Source of the DNA: a virus
Virus record (IMG/VR): IMGVR_UViG_3300041809_001616
Coordinates: 1 to 30,699 of that record
DNA length: 30,699 bases
Strand: one strand, 5' to 3'
The notes beneath the pieces were generated by a model. It did no database searches, was not told where the DNA came from, and saw only the letters and a program-made list of their open reading frames with translations. A program made the translations under genes and the position numbers. Of this stretch, positions 26,992 to 30,699 are shown piece by piece; positions within the stretch are counted from its first letter, which is position 1; each line of letters starts with the position of its first letter.

Positions 26992-27358
26992 TCGATACTC
27001 CCTCGTCCGATTCGAGCTGCTTGATGAGCTGCACGATCAAGGCGCGCTCAGACGTCTTCACGCTGGCAGGGCTAAGGCGAAACCGATCCAACATCTCGCA
27101 GAGGAGCTCGAGCGTTATCCGCTTGACAGGCGATGCGTTGGGAACGAGCGTGGCAAATTCGTTCCAAATCGCCTTCCAGCGCGCATACTTTAAGGCGCCC
27201 ATCGATTCCGGAGGAACGTCCCACTTTTCTGGAGGCGGACCCAGCTTCGTCTTTGGCGCCGCCGCGGCCGCGGCCAGGCGTTCGCGGTACCGCTGCGGAT
27301 TCTTGGCGATCGACCCCCGCGCCTCTAGCACCTTGAGTGGAGTTCGAGGTCGCGACAT
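26939..27358 (-). CDS. Terminase small subunit, P27-like
   Basis: This 139-residue protein starts MSRPRTPLKVLEARGSIAKN, resembling the N-terminal motif of P27-family small terminases, followed by PPPEKW and a helical region (about 55-115) that would recognise packaging-site DNA. GGAAGG precedes the ATG. It precedes and overlaps the large subunit. Family assignment is by pattern and position. Confidence 0.82.
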   Translation of the reverse strand: MSRPRTPLKVLEARGSIAKNPQRYRERLAAAAAAPKTKLGPPPEKWDVPPESMGALKYARWKAIWNEFATLVPNASPVKRITLELLCEMLDRFRLSPASVKTSERALIVQLIKQLESDEGVSSGRKNPEGYGGQWEAFG

Positions 27359-27636
27359 GGTAACCTTCCAGACGATTCAGTGTCCGCGCGGCGTCTTTCT
27401 CGCTGAGCGATCGCCGCCAGCGCGGTTTGCAGCGTTTTCATACCCATCCCAGCGCACCATCGGCTGAAACGAACAATTCGGCCCAATTTCGCCGTTTTTT
27501 GTATTTTGTGGAAGTAAAAGGGTGGCTACAAGCACGGTCTAGGCATCGGGACATCCTGAACATTTGACCCCGCCCCGGTCAGCCGCACGCCCTCACGACA
27601 GTCCCGAAAGGTCCTCCTGACGATCTTGGCAATAAA
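27359..27636. other. HNH-terminase gap, candidate cos/pac region
   Basis: This 278-base gap between HNH and small terminase genes has no open gene on either strand that looks real. In many HK97-type phages the packaging site lies here. An AT-rich patch (27490-27520) is the main feature. No perfect long palindrome was seen. Confidence 0.35.
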
Positions 27637-28017
27637 TCAACCTTTGCCTGCATCGACCTTATGTCCGAAGCCACCGTCCTCGGTAGCCGTCTTCCTGCTA
27701 TGGCACGAATCACACAGCGACTGCCAATTCGCCGGGTCCCAGAACAGCCTCATATTCCCTCGATGCGGCGTTATATGATCCGTCACGGTTGCAGGAGCCG
27801 GAAACGCGTGCACGCTATAGGGATCCACACACAATGGGTGTTTCACCAACCTTGCCTTGCTGGTCTTCTGCCATTTCCATCCATAGCCACGCTGCGAACT
27901 ACTCAACCTGTCGCGCTCAGCGCGTCTATTACCAGCGCGGGAGCTGCACGCGGCGCACCGACCGCTTATGACGACCGCTCCGCAACCGCCGGCACACGGC
28001 CTCTTGATTCGTCCCAT
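27637..28017 (-). CDS. HNH endonuclease
   Basis: This 126-residue protein has TVTDHITPHRGNMRLFWD, NWQSLC and CHSRKTATEDGGFG, the standard phage HNH domain with D80-H81, N97 and H106. C102 and C105 form half of the structural zinc site; of the other usual CxxC only C63 is present. The N-terminus has two further Cys pairs (C8/C12, C21/C24). HNH proteins encoded next to terminase cooperate in cutting cos DNA in many phages. Confidence 0.88.
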   Translation of the reverse strand: MGRIKRPCAGGCGAVVISGRCAACSSRAGNRRAERDRLSSSQRGYGWKWQKTSKARLVKHPLCVDPYSVHAFPAPATVTDHITPHRGNMRLFWDPANWQSLCDSCHSRKTATEDGGFGHKVDAGKG

Positions 28018-28026
28018 CGCACTGCT

Positions 28027-28398
28027 TCACCCCGTCACCGTCAGCGCCCGATCGCCGCTCGCCATCAGCATTTCCCGCGTCGCGCGCGGCAGGATGATGC
28101 ATCCCTCACTGGCTGTATGGTTCGCCTCGGCATTGTCGCCATGCACCATAAAGCCAGACCGCCCAAACGTCTCTGTTCCAGCCGCCGGCGTCAAGCGCGC
28201 CACAATCGGACCTTTGCCGCCCACGTCGTCAAAGAAGCCGCCAATCGTCCACTCGCCCCGCGGAATCGGCCCAACGCCTTCTTGCATCTCGGCTGCTGGA
28301 TTGTTCAACCCGGTTCCACGTCCCGAGTAACCAATTGCTACAACGCTCCCCGTCGGGCTCGTCAGCTTGCCAGTCGATTGCGAATATTTCCAGCCCAT
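28027..28398 (-). CDS. L,D-transpeptidase-like protein, DUF2778/Tlde1-type
   Basis: This 123-residue protein has GPIPRGEWTIGG, FMVHGDN and ASEGCIILP, with H86 and C100 as the likely catalytic pair. This is the pattern of the Tlde1/DUF2778 family, which cut or exchange peptidoglycan tetrapeptides. No signal peptide is present, so a holin or secretion route would be needed. GGGAGAAG precedes the ATG. It follows the holin-like gene, so it is the best candidate endolysin; it could instead be a superinfection or host-competition factor. Confidence 0.75.
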   Translation of the reverse strand: MGWKYSQSTGKLTSPTGSVVAIGYSGRGTGLNNPAAEMQEGVGPIPRGEWTIGGFFDDVGGKGPIVARLTPAAGTETFGRSGFMVHGDNAEANHTASEGCIILPRATREMLMASGDRALTVTG

Positions 28399-28558
28399 CG
28401 CTTCTCCCTGAAAATCAGCGCGGCGCCTTTCGCATTTCGCTATTCAGCGCCGCTGTTTGCCGATACCTGGCTATCCCAACGCAACTGCGAGATATTTAAG
28501 GGCTTCGCGTCTTCGGCTTCTGAAATGGGGCCATAGTCACGCCCCCTTTGGAATATTC

Positions 28559-29395
28559 TTACTTCTGCCCGAAAATAAAACTCAGCCCCGTCGAAATCAC
28601 CGCCGCGTTCTGGCTGCCGATCCGCACATACTGCATCTGCAGCGGATTCCAGCTCAACGCCGAGCTTGATCTGTACTCAATCCCGCCGCCCAGCATCACC
28701 GCGCCGTGCGCTCCGCCCGTACTCAGCGTCCCTGCGCCGCCCGATGCGCTGAAGTACATCCCGAAGTTGGCAGGCGAAACATTGGTCTTCGCCAGCACCT
28801 TGGCCAGGTCGGGCTGAAATTTCACGCCTCCGGTATACGCGTTGATCCCGGCCTGCGCGCCGATCAACTCCTTGCCCTCAAGAAACAAGTGCTCGGTCTT
28901 CTTGGCGCCGAAGTCGATCAAATCGTAACTCTCCGTAGTCAGGTTACCCGTTCCCCATGCGCCGCCATAACGCAGCGCGATCACGTCCGATCCGCCCGTG
29001 AAAGTTACCGTCGTAGTAGCCGCCGGCGTCATTGCCTGCGTTACCTGGCCGGCCGTCTGTGCTCTGCCAACCACCGGCAGCATCAACAGCAGCAAAATGA
29101 CTCCCAGCTTTGCCGCACTCGCCGCCTTCTGCGCATCCTCACTCGGTCCGCCGAAAATCGACGGGCTGATTGCATGCAGCAGCACAGATGCGCCCACGAG
29201 CACGACAAAGATCACGCTATGAGCAGGCTGCGCCAGCCAGCTCTGTCCCCAGGCTGGGACGCCGATCACTCCGGCCAACGTAGCCGCGAGATGCATAAAC
29301 TGCAAAAACTTCGTCATAAAAGTTCCTTTCTTTCGCGTGACGGCTTTGAACTTCTCCCCAAGTCCAATCAGCCGGATTATTTCGATAGGGTTCAT
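28559..29395 (-). CDS. Holin-like membrane segment fused to an exported domain
   Basis: This 278-residue protein starts at ATG 29395, five bases after GAGGAG. An internal ATG (29317, residue 27, MTKFLQFMH) has its own AAAGGA seven bases upstream, so two products are possible. Residues 34-47 and 60-77 are membrane helices. Residues 97-112 (LGVILLLLMLPVVGRAQ) read as a signal peptide with an AQT site, and the rest (about 115-278) is beta-rich, ending FIFGQK, like a small outer-membrane or periplasmic domain. The frame is unbroken. A holin joined to an exported protein is unusual; spanin-like function is possible. Confidence 0.65.
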   Translation of the reverse strand: MNPIEIIRLIGLGEKFKAVTRKKGTFMTKFLQFMHLAATLAGVIGVPAWGQSWLAQPAHSVIFVVLVGASVLLHAISPSIFGGPSEDAQKAASAAKLGVILLLLMLPVVGRAQTAGQVTQAMTPAATTTVTFTGGSDVIALRYGGAWGTGNLTTESYDLIDFGAKKTEHLFLEGKELIGAQAGINAYTGGVKFQPDLAKVLAKTNVSPANFGMYFSASGGAGTLSTGGAHGAVMLGGGIEYRSSSALSWNPLQMQYVRIGSQNAAVISTGLSFIFGQK

Positions 29396-29397
29396 GC

Positions 29398-29688
29398 TCA
29401 CTCCTCGGCCAGAGGAATGCCCTTGCTGCCCTCGATGTGCGAGATGCGGCGTTCGTGGTTGGTCAACTGGCCGCTATGCTGGCCCTGCACGCCGCGCAAT
29501 TCTTTAATTTCGCGGCCCTGGTCATCTACTCGCTGATTGAGTCTTCCGGCCGCAAACGCCACAATGGTCCACTGCACCAACGCCGCGCCGCCCACCGTCA
29601 AAGCAACTTGCAGATATGGATTCAACTTTGAGCCCTCGCTTGCCGGGTTATGCACGCAAAGCAATGGGGCGACGGCTGGTTTGCGCAT
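29398..29688 (-). CDS. Single-helix membrane protein with coiled coil, lysis module
   Basis: This 96-residue protein has one membrane helix (NPYLQVALTVGGAALVQWTI, about 23-46) followed by a charged coiled coil (NQRVDDQGREIKELRGV). This layout is common for phage lysis-associated proteins (i-spanin or class III holin types). The start is uncertain: ATG 29688 with AAAAGGGG very close, or TTG 29625 with GAGGG seven bases upstream, which would remove a non-membrane leader. Its stop abuts the next gene. Confidence 0.6.
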   Translation of the reverse strand: MRKPAVAPLLCVHNPASEGSKLNPYLQVALTVGGAALVQWTIVAFAAGRLNQRVDDQGREIKELRGVQGQHSGQLTNHERRISHIEGSKGIPLAEE

Positions 29689-29751
29689 CGCCCCTTTTCG
29701 TCAGGTGTTCTTGCCGATCCTCGGGCCAGCCCCGAGGCATCAACCCAATCG

Positions 29752-30171
29752 CTATCGCGGCCAGGCGCGCAGAATGTCACCCCGCGCCGCTCCCACCACC
29801 GCATACACGCGCACTTTGGCCTGCACGCGCTCCACTTCGTCTTCCGGCGCTTCCCCGTCCGCGATGCGCTTCATCCGGTCTAGTTCGCGCAGACCGCGCG
29901 TTCTTGACCTGGCCAGGTTCAGCTCCATCTCCCAGTCAGCAATCCCCGCCGTGCTGGGCATCGATTGCAGATCGGCGTCGCCCTTTTTCTCTCCGTCGCT
30001 GACCAGCTTAAAACCCTTCAGTGCGCCGGTTGCCGTATCGAACTGGCGACGCCACACGCCGAGCTTTTCAAACATCTCCGCTTCGGCCATGCTTACCCGC
30101 CGAATCACGCGACCACTGTTATCGCCGGCAAACAGGCACACGGCTTGATTTGATTGGCTACCTCTTCCCAC
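29752..30171 (-). CDS. Hypothetical protein, start of the late operon
   Basis: This 139-residue protein is of no recognised family. It is charged and mostly helical in the second half (WEMELNLARSRTRGLREL, DEVERVQAKVRVYAVV). GTG start at 30171 with GGGAGG about five bases upstream. It follows a terminator-like hairpin and a palindrome, so it may be the first gene of the late transcript. Confidence 0.55.
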   Translation of the reverse strand: MGRGSQSNQAVCLFAGDNSGRVIRRVSMAEAEMFEKLGVWRRQFDTATGALKGFKLVSDGEKKGDADLQSMPSTAGIADWEMELNLARSRTRGLRELDRMKRIADGEAPEDEVERVQAKVRVYAVVGAARGDILRAWPR

Positions 30172-30199
30172 CGCACCTCCCCGCGCCCCAGAACGGAAA

Positions 30200-30231
30200 C
30201 GGCCAAAGACACAAACTCGTATCTTTGGCCG
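30200..30231 (-). terminator. Perfect 10-bp hairpin downstream of the XRE gene
   Basis: CGGCCAAAGA (30200-30209) pairs perfectly with 30222-30231 across a 12-nt loop. On the minus strand it is followed by TTTCCGTT. It may end the regulator transcript or act in the leader of the late transcript. Confidence 0.55.
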
Positions 30232-30327
30232 TACTGCCTAATCGGTAAGCCCACCGTCCGCTCGCGCGGAACCATTTTTGCTTCTCAGCAAATAACCCTA
30301 GCAGCTTTTTTACGAATTGCAACAAAC

Positions 30328-30344
30328 TACCAAGTCACTTGGTA
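30328..30344. promoter_or_regulatory. 17-bp palindrome TACCAAGT-C-ACTTGGTA
   Basis: Perfect 8-bp inverted repeat around one base, overlapping the XRE stop codon (30335-30337). Size and symmetry fit a Cro/C-protein-type operator. It lies just upstream of the likely leader of the late operon, next to TTGCAA-17-TAGGGT on the minus strand, a weak promoter match. Confidence 0.5.
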
Positions 30345-30622
30345 TCTGGAAGAAGTTCCTCGATTTCCACGCGCAGCCGCTTCGATATGCGCAACAGCCG
30401 CAGCGGCGGAATACGCGACTCGCCAGACTCGTAGTAGCCCATCTGCGCGTCGCTCACCCGCGCCGACCAGGCCAACTGCCCTTGTGTAATGCGCCGGTTC
30501 CTCCGGAACTGCGCCACGCGCGCGCCCAGAGCCCGATTGAATTCATTTTCCTCAAGCGTCTTCGGTCCGCGCCGCCGCCTCAACCCCTGACCCCTGACCC
30601 CTGACCCCTGCTTTTGCGTCAT
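30335..30622 (-). CDS. XRE-family helix-turn-helix regulator
   Basis: This 95-residue protein has one HTH domain (about 34-88): LGARVAQFRRNRRITQGQLA, then SDAQMGYYESGESRIPPLRL and LRISKRLRVEIEELL, the standard five-helix Cro/C1 fold. It probably controls phage transcription; the palindrome at its 3' end is a candidate target. Its ATG overlaps the stop of the upstream gene (ATGA). Residues 4-14 are encoded by four period-7 repeats, so the native start may be further in, or the repeat has expanded into the gene. Confidence 0.85.
   Translation of the reverse strand: MTQKQGSGVRGQGLRRRRGPKTLEENEFNRALGARVAQFRRNRRITQGQLAWSARVSDAQMGYYESGESRIPPLRLLRISKRLRVEIEELLPDTK
30583..30610. repeat. Four perfect ACCCCTG 7-mers
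   Basis: Four identical tandem units lie within the 5' coding end of the XRE gene. Reverse complement of the unit at 16842-16872. Confidence 0.9.
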
Positions 30623-30699
30623 CGCGCCATCTCCGCTTGCATGCTGCGCCCAATCCCGCGCTCAAAGTCCGGGCGCTCCGCCACAACCGGCCGCGCCAG
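30619..30699 (-). CDS. Partial gene, C-terminus only
   Basis: The last 26 residues of an unknown protein enter from the right edge and end ERGIGRSMQAEMAR. The TGA overlaps the XRE start. Coding character and coupling support a real gene, function unknown. Confidence 0.5.
   Translation of the reverse strand: MARPVVAERPDFERGIGRSMQAEMAR

Overview
The window is almost entirely one bacteriophage genome segment, most likely a prophage in a GC-rich Gram-negative-type bacterium. The host cannot be named from the sequence. The short 7-8 nt intergenic repeats and the signal peptides ending in -AQS/-AQT remind me of Acidobacteriota, but this is only an impression. No clear host gene, tRNA or rRNA is visible.

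Layout. Positions 1-720 hold a terminator-like hairpin, a short coding remnant, a palindrome and a minus-strand ribbon-helix-helix regulator. A plus-strand tyrosine recombinase (722-1960) is followed at once by an 81-bp direct repeat. A second copy of the repeat lies 310 bp further on, and a small plus-strand gene sits between the copies. From 2283 to the right edge nearly every gene is on the minus strand, so the late operon reads right to left.

In transcription order the operon holds: the end of an unknown gene; an XRE-type regulator; an unknown protein; a lysis-like group (single-helix/coiled-coil protein, holin-like fusion, L,D-transpeptidase-like enzyme); an HNH nuclease; terminase small and large subunits; a two-helix membrane protein; portal; a small unknown; an S49 prohead protease with a Cys cluster; HK97-fold major capsid; two likely decoration or head-fibre proteins; a small unknown; gp6-like connector; head closure; tail completion; tail tube; small Cys/His proteins; tail assembly chaperones G and GT joined by a -1 frameshift; a gp10-like protein; a moron-like secreted protein; tape measure; distal tail; DUF2163-like hub; NlpC/P60-like peptidase; J-like tip protein; tail fibre; and two small distal genes. 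This is the gene set of a long, non-contractile tail (siphovirus) with HK97-type head maturation. No replication genes are present in the window.

The most unusual signal is a family of period-8 repeats (mRNA sense TTCACTCT) in the leaders of many structural genes. Many are paired as long inverted repeats that would fold just upstream of the ribosome binding site. Other notable points are the repeat-flanked cassette beside the integrase, a clear AAACCCT slippery site for G/GT, a secreted-protein gene with its own promoter-like and terminator-like elements in the tail operon, a nine-cysteine cluster in the protease, and a holin-like segment fused to a signal-peptide-like exported domain.
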